The notes beneath the pieces were generated by a model. It was not told the DNA's origin and did no database searches. It was given only the letters and a program-made list of their open reading frames with translations. Shown in pieces: positions 40,066 through 48,746 of a DNA stretch of 64,000 nt. Source of the stretch: Vibrio tapetis subsp. tapetis. Its GTDB lineage: Bacteria; Pseudomonadota; Gammaproteobacteria; Enterobacterales; Vibrionaceae. The DNA lies in NCBI RefSeq assembly GCF_900233005.1, contig NZ_LT960611.1:62001-126000 (forward strand). Direction: 5' to 3'. The translations under genes were made by a program, and so were the position numbers. How positions within the stretch are numbered: position 1 is the stretch's first letter; each line of letters begins with the position of its first letter.

Positions 40066-41229
40066 ATGCTTCGTTTAGACACGAAAGAGCGGCCAAATTG
40101 GCGTGACTTGGCTAAGAAGTTTGGTTTTGGCTACCACAGCATGTACGACGAACCTTATTGGGATGAGCGAGCTTATTATCAATTTAGCTTAGAGCAAGTT
40201 GAAAGAGATATTGAAGCTCCGACCGAAGAAATCCATCAAATGTGTTTGCAAGTGGTGGACAAGGTCGTCGCTGATGAGAATTTGCTGCGTCGCTTTCAAA
40301 TACCCCAATCAATGTGGGATAGCGTTGCTGCGTCTTGGAAGCGCAATGAGCCGTCGCTTTATTCACGAGTGGATTTTGCATATTCAGGAAAAGGAGATGC
40401 AAAACTTCTGGAAAATAACGCAGATACTCCAACAAGTTTATACGAAACGGGTTTTTGGCAGTGGGTTTGGTTGGAAGATAAGGTTAATGCGGGCCAGTTA
40501 AGTCGTAATGCAGACCAATTTAATATTCTGCAGGACTACTTAATTGAGCGGTTTCATCAGTTATCTAAGCAACAACCTGGGCAAACTTTGCATTTCTCTT
40601 GCTGTAAAGAGACGGAAGAAGACCGAGGAACGGTGCAATATTTAGAAGATTGCGCAAAAGAGGCCGGTTTAGAAACGGCCTTCGTACACATCGAGGATAT
40701 TGGCATCAATTGCCTTGATGAATTTGTCGATATGAAATCAAAGCCCATTCGGTGGATGTTTAAATTGTATCCATGGGAGTTTATGTTCGACGAAGAATAT
40801 AGTCGACACCTACCGACCAGTAATATCAATTGGCTCGAGCCGATGTGGAAGTCAATTTTATCCAATAAAGCTTTGCTGCCTCTTCTGTGGCAAATGTTTC
40901 CTAACCATCCCAACCTGTTACCTGCTTACTTTATGGATGATGCTAAAGCCTCACAGTTAAAAGACTACGTCGTGAAACCGATTTTTTCACGTGAAGGCGC
41001 CAATATCTCTATTTTTAAAGGAGGGAAGCAGATTGCAAAAGCGGATGGGCCGTATGGTCAAGAAGGGATGATAGTACAGGCTTATCATCCGCTACCTGTC
41101 TTTAATGGAAGTAATACATTGATTGGTAGTTGGTTAGTCAACGACCGAGCGGCAGGTATGTCGATCCGTGAAGATGACAGCTTAATTACCCAAGATTACG
41201 CACGTTACATGCCTCATATTATTTTATAA
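40066..41229 (+). CDS. Glutathionylspermidine-synthase-type ATP-grasp ligase (YjfC/YgiC-like)
   Basis: A 387-residue protein of the GSP_synth family. It begins R-P-N-W-R-D-L-A-K-K-F-G-F and has N-N-A-D-T-P-T-S-L, W-L-E-P-M-W-K, and the ATP-grasp segment K-P-I-F-S-R-E-G-A-N-I. The amidase domain of E. coli Gsp is absent, so this is a synthetase-only form like YjfC and YgiC. Such enzymes form an amide bond at the expense of ATP; the substrate here is unknown and need not be glutathione or spermidine. It is the last gene of the operon, six bases after the Gly-Gly-ending lipoprotein. Confidence 0.85.
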   Translation: MLRLDTKERPNWRDLAKKFGFGYHSMYDEPYWDERAYYQFSLEQVERDIEAPTEEIHQMCLQVVDKVVADENLLRRFQIPQSMWDSVAASWKRNEPSLYSRVDFAYSGKGDAKLLENNADTPTSLYETGFWQWVWLEDKVNAGQLSRNADQFNILQDYLIERFHQLSKQQPGQTLHFSCCKETEEDRGTVQYLEDCAKEAGLETAFVHIEDIGINCLDEFVDMKSKPIRWMFKLYPWEFMFDEEYSRHLPTSNINWLEPMWKSILSNKALLPLLWQMFPNHPNLLPAYFMDDAKASQLKDYVVKPIFSREGANISIFKGGKQIAKADGPYGQEGMIVQAYHPLPVFNGSNTLIGSWLVNDRAAGMSIREDDSLITQDYARYMPHIIL

Positions 41230-41261
41230 ATACCTTGTCAGTTTTTTCATCTGAGTATATT

Positions 41262-41299
41262 GGCTCTATTTTGTCTGTTTATGGCATACAAAATAGGCC
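41262..41299 (+). terminator. Hairpin after the yjf-type operon
   Basis: GGC-T-CTATTTTGT pairs with ACAAAATAGGCC (one bulged T) around a 13-base loop. There is no U-run, so it is a possible terminator or mRNA-end structure before the alaS promoter region. Confidence 0.45.
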
Positions 41300-41404
41300 A
41301 ACAACTACTTAGAGCTCAAATGGTCACAGAATCCCCTAGTCGAATTTCTATCCATGATCTACAATGTTGCAAAATTCTAACTTGAATATTTCAGGAAGAG
41401 CTGC

Positions 41405-43987
41405 ATGTACATGAGCACCGATGAGGTACGCCTTGCGTTCCTTAAGTTCTTTGAAAGCAAAGGACACCAAATTGTAGATAGTTCATCATTAGTACCCGCT
41501 AATGATCCTACCCTGCTATTCACCAACGCAGGTATGAACCAGTTTAAAGACTGCTTCTTAGGTTTAGAAAAACGTAATTATACTCGTGCGACGACAGCTC
41601 AACGCTGTGTGCGTGCTGGTGGCAAACACAATGACCTAGAAAACGTAGGCTTTACAGCCCGTCACCATACATTCTTTGAGATGTTAGGTAACTTCAGCTT
41701 CGGCGATTATTTCAAGCGAGATGCGATCCAATTTGCATGGCAGTTTCTAACGGAAACTCTGCAATTACCGGCTGATCGCCTGCTTGTTACTGTTTATGAA
41801 ACAGACGATGAAGCGTTTGAAATCTGGAATAAAGAAATTGGTGTTCCTGCTGATCGTATCGTCCGCATTGGCGATAAGAAAGGCGGTAAGGCATACGAAT
41901 CTGATAACTTCTGGCAGATGGGTGATACTGGTCCTTGTGGTCCTTGTTCTGAGATTTTCTACGATCACGGCGAACATATCTGGGGTGGCCGTCCTGGCAC
42001 GCCTGAAGAAGATGGCGATCGCTTCATCGAGATCTGGAATAACGTATTCATGCAGTTTAACCGTCAAGCCGACGGAACAATGGAACCGCTACCTAAGCCT
42101 TCTGTTGATACTGGTATGGGTATTGAACGTATCTCCGCAATTATGCAAGGTGTGCATTCAAACTACGAAATCGATGTATTCCAAACTTTGATTAAAGCGG
42201 CGTCTGAAATCATCGGTCACGAAGATTTATCGAACCAATCATTGCGTGTAGTTGCGGATCACATTCGTTCATGTGCATTCTTGATCGTTGATGGTGTGAT
42301 GCCATCAAATGAAGGTCGTGGTTACGTATTGCGTCGTATTATTCGCCGTGCGGTTCGCCATGGTAATAAGATCGGAGCTAAAGGCGTCTTCTTCCACAAG
42401 CTAGTAAGCACCTTGATTGAAGTGATGGGTACTGCTGGTGAAGAACTTAAAAAGCAGCAAGCAATTGTTGAAAAAGTACTTCGCATCGAAGAAGAGAACT
42501 TTGGCCGTACACTTGAGCGTGGCATGGCGATTCTAAATGAAGCGCTGGATGAGCTAGATGGCAAAGAGCTAGATGGCGAGACCGTATTCAAGCTTTACGA
42601 TACTTACGGCTTCCCTGCTGATTTGACTAATGATGTAGCGCGTGAGCGTGAATTCACTATCGATGAAGCTGGCTTCGAAAAAGCGATGGAAGCTCAACGT
42701 AAGCGCGCTCGTGAAGCAGGCCAATTCGGGACTGACTACAACGACGTGATTAAAGTTGATACCAACACAGAGTTCTGCGGCTATTCGGCCACTGAAGGTC
42801 AAAGCATTATTGCTTCCATGTTTGTTGAAGGCAACGAAGTTCAGTCGTTGTCTGCGGGTGATAAGGCGATCATCGTCTTAAGCCAAACGCCATTTTACGC
42901 TGAGTCTGGCGGTCAATGTGGTGACGCAGGCTTGCTTAAAACTGACACGGGTGTGTTCAAAGTAGAAGATACTCAAAAGCTTGGTAATGCGTTTGCCCAC
43001 CATGGTGAGCTTGTTGAAGGCGTGTTAGCAACTCAAGATACCGTAATGGCTGAAGTTGACGCGACTCGTCGTGCTGCGATTATCTTGAATCACTCAGCGA
43101 CTCACTTATTGCATTCGGCTCTACGTTTGGTTCTTGGTGAGCACGTTACGCAAAAAGGTTCTTTGGTTAAAGCGGAAGGTCTTCGCTTCGACTTTTCAAA
43201 CCTCGAAGCGGTAACACCGGCAGAACTTCGTGAAGTAGAGCGCCTGGTGAATAACCATGTGCGTCGCAATCACAGTATTGAAACGAACCTAATGGATATC
43301 GAGTCTGCGAAAGCAAAAGGTGCGATGGCTCTATTTGGTGAAAAGTACGACGAAGAAGTTCGTGTCCTATCGATGGGTGACTTCTCTACCGAGCTGTGTG
43401 GTGGTATTCACGCGAACAGCACGGGTGACATCGGTCTATTTAAGATCACCTCTGAAGGCGGTATTGCTGCCGGAATTCGTCGTATTGAAGCGGTAACCGG
43501 TGAAGCCGCGTTAGACGCTATCGAAACTCAACAAACGGCTTATGAAGCTAAGTTGGCTGAATCGGCTAAGAAAGCAAAATCTCTAGAAAAAGAGATTCAG
43601 CTGCTTAAAGAAAAAATGGCGGTTGCTGAAAGCGCAAACATCATGGGCCAAGTAAAAGATATCGGCGGAACGAAAGTGCTCGTAGCAGCGCTTGAAGGCG
43701 CTGATAACAAGAATTTACGTACTATGGTCGATAACGCTAAAAACCAAGTGGGTAGCGGTATCATCTTAATTGCAAATATTGCGGATGGTAAAGTTGGCCT
43801 GATTGCAGGTGTAACAAAAGACCTGGTTGGCAAAGTGAAAGCTGGCGAACTGGTTAACATGGTTGCTCAGCAAGTGGGTGGCAAAGGTGGCGGTCGTCCA
43901 GACATGGCACAAGCGGGTGGTACTAACCCAGAAGCACTACCAGCAGCTCTTGCATCGGTAGAAGCGTGGATAGAAGAGCGCCTGTAA
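41405..43987 (+). CDS. alaS: Alanine-tRNA ligase
   Basis: An 860-residue class II synthetase. The N-terminal catalytic domain has motif 1-3 regions including [10 protein letters not shown] and [14 protein letters not shown]. The editing domain has H-S-A-T-H-L-L-H near 561-568 and the zinc C-G-G near 665. A coiled coil (about 715-755) precedes the C-Ala domain. M-Y-M-S-T-D-E is the usual vibrio start. The order alaS-lysC-csrA-tRNA is conserved. Nothing is missing. Confidence 0.98.
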   Translation: MYMSTDEVRLAFLKFFESKGHQIVDSSSLVPANDPTLLFTNAGMNQFKDCFLGLEKRNYTRATTAQRCVRAGGKHNDLENVGFTARHHTFFEMLGNFSFGDYFKRDAIQFAWQFLTETLQLPADRLLVTVYETDDEAFEIWNKEIGVPADRIVRIGDKKGGKAYESDNFWQMGDTGPCGPCSEIFYDHGEHIWGGRPGTPEEDGDRFIEIWNNVFMQFNRQADGTMEPLPKPSVDTGMGIERISAIMQGVHSNYEIDVFQTLIKAASEIIGHEDLSNQSLRVVADHIRSCAFLIVDGVMPSNEGRGYVLRRIIRRAVRHGNKIGAKGVFFHKLVSTLIEVMGTAGEELKKQQAIVEKVLRIEEENFGRTLERGMAILNEALDELDGKELDGETVFKLYDTYGFPADLTNDVAREREFTIDEAGFEKAMEAQRKRAREAGQFGTDYNDVIKVDTNTEFCGYSATEGQSIIASMFVEGNEVQSLSAGDKAIIVLSQTPFYAESGGQCGDAGLLKTDTGVFKVEDTQKLGNAFAHHGELVEGVLATQDTVMAEVDATRRAAIILNHSATHLLHSALRLVLGEHVTQKGSLVKAEGLRFDFSNLEAVTPAELREVERLVNNHVRRNHSIETNLMDIESAKAKGAMALFGEKYDEEVRVLSMGDFSTELCGGIHANSTGDIGLFKITSEGGIAAGIRRIEAVTGEAALDAIETQQTAYEAKLAESAKKAKSLEKEIQLLKEKMAVAESANIMGQVKDIGGTKVLVAALEGADNKNLRTMVDNAKNQVGSGIILIANIADGKVGLIAGVTKDLVGKVKAGELVNMVAQQVGGKGGGRPDMAQAGGTNPEALPAALASVEAWIEERL

Positions 43988-44042
43988 GGGCGCTTTACTC
44001 GAATCAATCACGGGGATAAAAGCCCCAGGAAGGTGAAGTCAA

Positions 44043-45239
44043 GTGACACGTACTACGCGTGACTCGTTAATTGTTCAAAAATTTGGCGGCACTTCAGTGG
44101 GTTCAATTGAACGCATTGAAGCGGTTGCACAACGAGTCATCAAAGCCAAATCTGAAGGCAACCAATTGGTTGTTGTTGTATCTGCTATGTCTGGTGAGAC
44201 AAACCGTCTTATGGACTTAGCTCTGCAAGTTGATGCTGTACCTACAGCGCGAGAGCTTGATGTTTTGTTGTCTGCTGGAGAGCAGGTAACAATGGCGCTT
44301 CTGGCCATGACACTCAATAAAATGGGCACGCCTGCGGTGTCGATGACTGGCTTTCAAGCCGGAATTCAAACCAACGACCAACACAATAATGCGTCTATTA
44401 AGCATATTGATACCCAACTTATAGAGTCGTATTTGGAACAGGAACAAGTGGTTATCGTTGCTGGTTTTCAAGGTATTACTGATGACGGTAATATCAGCAC
44501 GTTAGGGCGTGGAGGTTCGGATACCACTGCAGTTGCTCTGGCTGGAGCACTAAGAGCGTCAGAATGTCAGATATTTACAGATGTCGATGGGGTTTACACT
44601 TGCGATCCAAGAGTGGTACCGTCTGCGACAAAATTGGCGACCATAGACTTCCCTAGTATGGAAGAAATGGCGCGTAAAGGTGCGAAAGTTCTCCACCTTC
44701 CGTCAGTGCAGCATGCTTGGAAACAACGCGTGCCACTACGAGTTTTATCATCGTTTTCACATGATACCGGAACATTGGTTTGTGGAGAAAAGGGTGACAA
44801 TCAGATTTGCGGCTTAGCAATGCAGCAGGATCTTATTTTGGTCCAAGTGGTGCCTGCTGAGCTGCATAGTTTGATTAATCAATGCCAACTTCTTGGTATT
44901 GAAGTTTGGGATGTGTTGAAGACGGAAAACTATCAAGGTGTGATTATCAAACAAAATCAGTTTGCTAAGCTCGCTTTAGTTCTGTCCGATAAAATTTGCG
45001 CAAGTAAGAATGTCAGTGCGTTAACCTGCGTTGGTGATGCAGCTCCAGAGCGTTTAAATGCTATTCATTCATTATTGAAAAAACATAATGTGGATGTATT
45101 TTGGTCAATGAAAACAAAAAACTCTGTGATGTTGCTGATTTGTCCCGAGCAACTTGAGGTTGCAGCGAATCTTGTTCACAATTCCTTTGTTGTTACAAAT
45201 ATAGAGCTTGATGGACACCAAGTGCTTATGGTTTCATGA
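44043..45239 (+). CDS. lysC: Aspartate kinase (monofunctional)
   Basis: A 398-residue enzyme phosphorylating aspartate, the first step toward lysine, methionine and threonine. The catalytic start Q-K-F-G-G-T-S-V-G is at residues 12-20 and G-R-G-G-S-D-T-T-A near 157-165. Two ACT domains follow, but no homoserine dehydrogenase domain. It starts with GTG after an AGGAAGGTG-rich leader. Which amino acid inhibits it cannot be told from sequence alone; the symbol lysC is by convention for this locus. It lies between alaS and csrA as in other vibrios. Confidence 0.93.
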   Translation: MTRTTRDSLIVQKFGGTSVGSIERIEAVAQRVIKAKSEGNQLVVVVSAMSGETNRLMDLALQVDAVPTARELDVLLSAGEQVTMALLAMTLNKMGTPAVSMTGFQAGIQTNDQHNNASIKHIDTQLIESYLEQEQVVIVAGFQGITDDGNISTLGRGGSDTTAVALAGALRASECQIFTDVDGVYTCDPRVVPSATKLATIDFPSMEEMARKGAKVLHLPSVQHAWKQRVPLRVLSSFSHDTGTLVCGEKGDNQICGLAMQQDLILVQVVPAELHSLINQCQLLGIEVWDVLKTENYQGVIIKQNQFAKLALVLSDKICASKNVSALTCVGDAAPERLNAIHSLLKKHNVDVFWSMKTKNSVMLLICPEQLEVAANLVHNSFVVTNIELDGHQVLMVS

Positions 45240-45316
45240 CAGTGTACATGGAATCATTTCGCCAATAGTGGTGTATAGTAGAAAAATATTTCAGAGATTA
45301 CTCAAGGAGCACAAGA

Positions 45317-45514
45317 ATGCTAATTTTGACTCGCCGTGTAGGTGAAACTCTTATGATCGGTGATGAAGTAACCGTGACTGTATTGGGTGTTAAAGGCAAC
45401 CAAGTTCGCATCGGTGTTAATGCACCTAAAGAAGTATCTGTTCACCGTGAAGAGATCTACATGCGAATTCAAGCGGAAAAAGGAAATAGCACCCCAACAA
45501 CGGGTACTTTCTAA
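45317..45514 (+). CDS. csrA: Carbon storage regulator CsrA
   Basis: A 65-residue dimeric RNA-binding protein, beginning [11 protein letters not shown] and containing [10 protein letters not shown], the RNA-contact segment with Arg44-equivalent. It binds GGA motifs in mRNA leaders to control carbon flow, motility and quorum sensing. AAGGAG lies eight bases before the ATG. BarA (14.6 kb) feeds the pathway that makes its antagonist RNAs. The gene ends in its own terminator before the tRNA array. Confidence 0.99.
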   Translation: MLILTRRVGETLMIGDEVTVTVLGVKGNQVRIGVNAPKEVSVHREEIYMRIQAEKGNSTPTTGTF

Positions 45515-45525
45515 CTTCCGAAATG

Positions 45526-45552
45526 AGGCCAGCTAATGCTGGTCTTTTTTTT
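45526..45552 (+). terminator. Terminator after csrA
   Basis: GGCCAGC pairs with GCTGGTC (one G-U) around TAAT and is followed by eight T residues. Confidence 0.9.
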
Positions 45553-45648
45553 AATAAGATTATGAGTAAAATGGTTCTAAGGCTCAGATAAGTTTAAAAT
45601 TACAGCTCTTTGGTTAAATACCCAACGGTTAAGTGATTTTTTGCAATT

Positions 45649-45683
45649 TTTACCAAAAAAATGTTTGACATATTTTTGGTAAA
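45649..45683. repeat. Eleven-base inverted repeat across the tRNA promoter
   Basis: TTTACCAAAAA (45649-45659) and TTTTTGGTAAA (45673-45683) are perfect inverted copies 13 bases apart. They surround the -35 element TTGACA. They could be an operator, or just AT-rich upstream DNA that stimulates a stable-RNA promoter. Confidence 0.7.
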
Positions 45684-45692
45684 TCGTAATAT
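45665..45692 (+). promoter_or_regulatory. Sigma-70 promoter of the tRNA array
   Basis: TTGACA (45665-45670), 16 bases, TAATAT (45687-45692), then a GC-containing discriminator GTGCCTCCGC. The first tRNA begins at 45708. The GC-rich discriminator is the type linked to stringent (ppGpp) control of stable RNA promoters. Confidence 0.8.
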
Positions 45693-45707
45693 GTGCCTCC
45701 GCAAGAC

Positions 45708-45800
45708 GGTGAGGTGGCCGAGAGGCTGAAGGCGCTCCCCTGCTAAGGGAGTATGTGGTTTATAGCCGCATCGAGGGTTCGAATCCCTCCCTCACCGCCA
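45708..45800 (+). tRNA. tRNA-Ser(GCU), copy 1
   Basis: A 93-base class II tRNA with a long variable arm. Acceptor GGTGAGG pairs with CCTCACC, the anticodon loop is CTGCTAA (GCT), the T loop is GTTCGAATC, and CCA is encoded. It reads AGC and AGU codons. Identical to copy 2 at 45965. Confidence 0.97.
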
Positions 45801-45852
45801 TTCTTGCACTGCTTATTTTGAGTGAAGCAGCTCAAGTGTTTAAGCAAATGTT

Positions 45853-45929
45853 GCGCCCTTAGCTCAGCTGGATAGAGTACCTGGCTACGAACCAGGCGGT
45901 CGGAGGTTCGAATCCTCCAGGGCGCACCA
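45853..45929 (+). tRNA. tRNA-Arg(ACG), copy 1
   Basis: A 77-base tRNA. Acceptor GCGCCCT pairs with AGGGCGC, the anticodon loop is CTACGAA (ACG, read as ICG after deamination), and CCA is encoded. It reads CGU, CGC and CGA. Identical to the four copies downstream. Confidence 0.97.
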
Positions 45930-45964
45930 CTTCCTTTTGCAACGGAAGATTAGCAATACAAGAC

Positions 45965-46057
45965 GGTGAGGTGGCCGAGAGGCTGAAGGCGCTCCCCTGC
46001 TAAGGGAGTATGTGGTTTATAGCCGCATCGAGGGTTCGAATCCCTCCCTCACCGCCA
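45965..46057 (+). tRNA. tRNA-Ser(GCU), copy 2
   Basis: Identical over all 93 bases to copy 1. The few bases upstream (CAAGAC) are also shared, pointing to duplication of the Ser-Arg pair. Confidence 0.97.
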
Positions 46058-46100
46058 TTATTGACCTTAGGTCAATTTTTTTGTTCCCAAGGAATGAAAG

Positions 46101-46116
46101 TGTGATATAGTTCACG
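46101..46116 (+). promoter_or_regulatory. CRP-like or promoter element before tRNA-Arg copy 2
   Basis: TGTGA-N6-TCACG resembles a CRP site, but the same bases contain GATATA, which with TTGTTC (46081-46086) at 17 bases spacing and the GC-rich CACGTCCCG after it could be an internal sigma-70 promoter. Either reading is tentative. Confidence 0.3.
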
Positions 46117-46122
46117 TCCCGT

Positions 46123-46199
46123 GCGCCCTTAGCTCAGCTGGATAGAGTACCTGGCTACGAACCAGGCGGTCGGAGGTTCGAATCCTCCAGGGCGCACCA
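46123..46199 (+). tRNA. tRNA-Arg(ACG), copy 2
   Basis: Identical to copy 1; first member of a set of four spaced exactly 140 bases apart. CCA is encoded and the anticodon loop is CTACGAA. Confidence 0.97.
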
Positions 46200-46262
46200 C
46201 TATTTAAGGTCATTGACCTTGATATGGTTTTCTTTAATTAGAATATCAATATCTAAACCTGT

Positions 46263-46339
46263 GCGCCCTTAGCTCAGCTGGATAGAGTACCTGGCTACGA
46301 ACCAGGCGGTCGGAGGTTCGAATCCTCCAGGGCGCACCA
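46263..46339 (+). tRNA. tRNA-Arg(ACG), copy 3
   Basis: Identical to copies 1 and 2, in the second 140-base unit; encoded CCA, anticodon ACG. Confidence 0.97.
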
Positions 46340-46402
46340 CAATTTAAGGTCATTGACCTTGATATGGTTTTTTTTAATTAGAATATCAATATCTAAACCT
46401 GT

Positions 46403-46479
46403 GCGCCCTTAGCTCAGCTGGATAGAGTACCTGGCTACGAACCAGGCGGTCGGAGGTTCGAATCCTCCAGGGCGCACCA
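46403..46479 (+). tRNA. tRNA-Arg(ACG), copy 4
   Basis: Identical to the other copies, in the third 140-base unit; encoded CCA, anticodon ACG. Confidence 0.97.
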
Positions 46480-46542
46480 CAATTTAAGGTCATTGACCTT
46501 GATATTGTCTTCTTTAATTAGAGTATCAATATCTAAACCTGT

Positions 46543-46619
46543 GCGCCCTTAGCTCAGCTGGATAGAGTACCTGGCTACGAACCAGGCGGTCGGAGGTTCG
46601 AATCCTCCAGGGCGCACCA
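46543..46619 (+). tRNA. tRNA-Arg(ACG), copy 5
   Basis: Identical to the other copies and the last of the array; the operon terminator begins seven bases after it. Confidence 0.97.
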
Positions 46620-46625
46620 CCTTAT

Positions 46626-46656
46626 AAAAAGGCTCCGTATTTACGGAGCCTTTTTT
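46626..46656 (+). terminator. Terminator of the tRNA array and intron insertion point
   Basis: AAAAAGGCTCCGTA pairs with TACGGAGCCTTTTT around two bases. The group II intron appears to begin directly after the T-run. Confidence 0.92.
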
Positions 46657-48746
46657 GTTTGCCCAGCGAAGCTGGCAAACCCATTAGGCTGAAAGAAGCC
46701 TAAATCACCCTGATTGAGGGGAAGATAATCCGAATCGCAAGGGCGTTGCTGGCCAACGGCAGGGTTTGAAGGAAGCGATAGGAAGTTAACAGTACACAAC
46801 GAAAGTGAACCTGATTCGGCAATTTAGGTGGGTAAGCGTGCAAAATAGCGTGAAGCCCGATACTCAATCAGACCTAGATTGTGCTTGAGGGTGGCATTGT
46901 TAACAGGGAGCCAGTGCAGTAACTGGGGAAGCCTGACATCACATCCGAGCAAACGTCGGAAGCATAAACTCAAGGCGAGAGCCAAGATCTATGTTGGTGC
47001 GAGGTGGCAGATGAATCCGTAGTAGTGAGTAAAGCTCGGCCGGTGAAGCCCAGTAATGGTGTGGAGGATAAAACTGAGCTGACCATCAGTAACACGTCTG
47101 ATGGGACAACATTTTGCCAAAAGCAATCTGGTGTTGCGAAGGGATGAAGTACATTTTAAGTCTGTGATGAGCAGATGTTTTTTTTCAGTGGTATACAAGT
47201 TGATTAGCTATCGAGGTCCTCTGTCGCGGTCTTTGTGAAAGCAAAGCACTGAAGCGAGAAACCGTACAAGGGAGTAACTCTGACTCACTCTAGTAAATTG
47301 CCATTGAGCTAGAAGGCTAGAGAGTGGAGTGAAATACACCAACACTGTGAGAGAGCATTTGTCCCCACACGGCACACAATCTAAAGGAAAAAGTTGAGAG
47401 TTTACTACAGTTTATATGGTCACTTGCTCCACAAAGAGCGACTCTATAAAGGATTTAAAAAAGTGTGGAAAGCGAAAGGCGCGGCCGGAATAGATAGGCA
47501 GAGCCTAAGCGACTACGCCCAAAATCTGAGTGATAACCTAGATCAACTTCTTCTGGAACTCAAAACCAAGCGATACACCCCTCAACCCGTCAGACGGGTA
47601 GAAATACCGAAAGATGATGGTGGGGTGCGATTACTTGGGATCCCAACAGTACGGGATAGAGTTGTCCAACAAGCTCTAAATGATCTATTAACCCCAATCT
47701 TCGAAGAGCAGTTTCACCCATCCAGCTTTGGGTATAGACCGAATCGAAGTTGTCACGATGCTATAAACAAAGCGACGATGTTCATCCGTCGATACGGAAT
47801 GCAACACGTCGTAGATATGGACTTATCGAAGTGCTTCGATAAGCTCGATCATGAGCTTATTCTAAAAAGCATTAAGAAACGAGTCACAGACAGTAGCGTA
47901 CTGGAGCTCATCAAACAGTTCCTGAAAAGTGGCGTAATGGTTGATGGAGAGTGGCAGCATACCGAGATAGGTAGTCCGCAAGGTGGAGTAATAAGCCCAC
48001 TGATAGCGAACATCTATCTGGATGCGTTTGATCAAGAGATGCGAAAGCGAGGACATCGAATAGTCCGTTATGCCGACGACATACTGATCTTCTGTCGCAG
48101 CCGTAAAGGTGCAGAAAATGCGCAAGTACAGGCAACGAAGGTCCTGGAAAAACAGCTCAAGTTAACGGTGAACGAAACCAAATCACACATAGCGCACAGC
48201 GGCGAAGGTGTGAAATTCCTTGGAATAGAAATCGGTAGCCATTATAGCCGTATTCAGCCAAAGAAAATGTCGACGTTCAAAGGAAAGTTGAAGCGAGTGA
48301 CAAGACGCAATGGCGGTAAGCCATTGTTAGAAGTCATTAAACAACTGAATCCACTTCTGAGAGGGTTCAGCCAGTACTTTCGAATAGCGAATGCCAACAG
48401 GGAGTTTAAGAAACTGGCCGCGTGGTTAAGGCGAAGACTTCGCAGCGTCCAATTACGATTATGGAAAAAACCGACCCGACTCCACCGCAGGCTAAGACAG
48501 CTAGGTTACGAAGGGTCATTCAGGTATATCTGTATGGATAGTTGGAGAAATGCTGCGAGTCCATTAGCCAGTTACTCGATGCCAAATCAATGGTTTAACG
48601 ACCTTGGATTAGTGAATCTTGAACACGTTAGGACAGGATATGTGTTCAGCCATTATGCTGAATGGAAATGTGCATGAGCCGTATACGAGGTCCGTACGTA
48701 CGGTTCTGTGAGAGGGATGAGGCGGAGACGCCTCACCCTACTCGAT
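46657..48746 (+). mobile_element. Group II intron with reverse transcriptase
   Basis: About 2.1 kb. A structured non-coding 5' part (46657-47393) precedes the reverse-transcriptase gene. Domain V is readable at 48676-48706: GAGCCGTA pairs with TACGGTTC, with the AGC triad and a two-base CG bulge. Domain VI is a GAGGCG-GAGA-CGCCTC stem near 48718-48734, and the element ends near CTCGAT (48746). The 5' end is inferred at 46657, where GTTTG departs from the usual GTGYG, so that boundary is uncertain. Insertion right after an intrinsic terminator is the habit of group IIC introns, but the AGC triad is less typical of that class. Confidence 0.85.
47394..48677 (+). CDS. Group II intron reverse transcriptase/maturase
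   Basis: A 427-residue intron-encoded protein. It contains reverse-transcriptase blocks with R-L-L-G-I-P-T-V-R-D-R, F-G-Y-R-P-N-R-S, S-P-Q-G-G-V-I-S-P and the catalytic Y-A-D-D near residue 225, then a thumb and maturase X domain. There is no HNH endonuclease domain at the C-terminus, so mobility would rely on single-stranded or stem-loop targets. The frame starts at TTG 47394 with AAAGGA five bases upstream. The gene is intact. It supports splicing and retrohoming of the surrounding intron. Confidence 0.93.
   Translation: MRVYYSLYGHLLHKERLYKGFKKVWKAKGAAGIDRQSLSDYAQNLSDNLDQLLLELKTKRYTPQPVRRVEIPKDDGGVRLLGIPTVRDRVVQQALNDLLTPIFEEQFHPSSFGYRPNRSCHDAINKATMFIRRYGMQHVVDMDLSKCFDKLDHELILKSIKKRVTDSSVLELIKQFLKSGVMVDGEWQHTEIGSPQGGVISPLIANIYLDAFDQEMRKRGHRIVRYADDILIFCRSRKGAENAQVQATKVLEKQLKLTVNETKSHIAHSGEGVKFLGIEIGSHYSRIQPKKMSTFKGKLKRVTRRNGGKPLLEVIKQLNPLLRGFSQYFRIANANREFKKLAAWLRRRLRSVQLRLWKKPTRLHRRLRQLGYEGSFRYICMDSWRNAASPLASYSMPNQWFNDLGLVNLEHVRTGYVFSHYAEWKCA

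Larger units (their letters stand above)
46123..46619 (+). repeat. Tandem 140-base tRNA-Arg units
   Basis: Four identical 77-base tRNA-Arg genes start at 46123, 46263, 46403 and 46543. The three 63-base spacers differ by only a few substitutions and one short T/C change. Each spacer holds the dyad AAGGTCA-T-TGACCTT and TTGATAT...ATATCAA, which may guide processing of the precursor. This is recent tandem amplification. Confidence 0.95.

Noticed and set aside
41784-42191. 135-codon plus-strand frame inside alaS
   Set aside because: Overlaps the catalytic domain of alaS in another frame; low-quality composition.
45708-46619. tRNA array as attachment site of a genomic island
   Set aside because: No integrase and no displaced tRNA 3' end are visible; the only mobile element is the group II intron behind the terminator.
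46989-47198. 69-codon minus-strand frame in the intron 5' region
   Set aside because: Lies in structured intron RNA and has no ribosome-binding site or homology.
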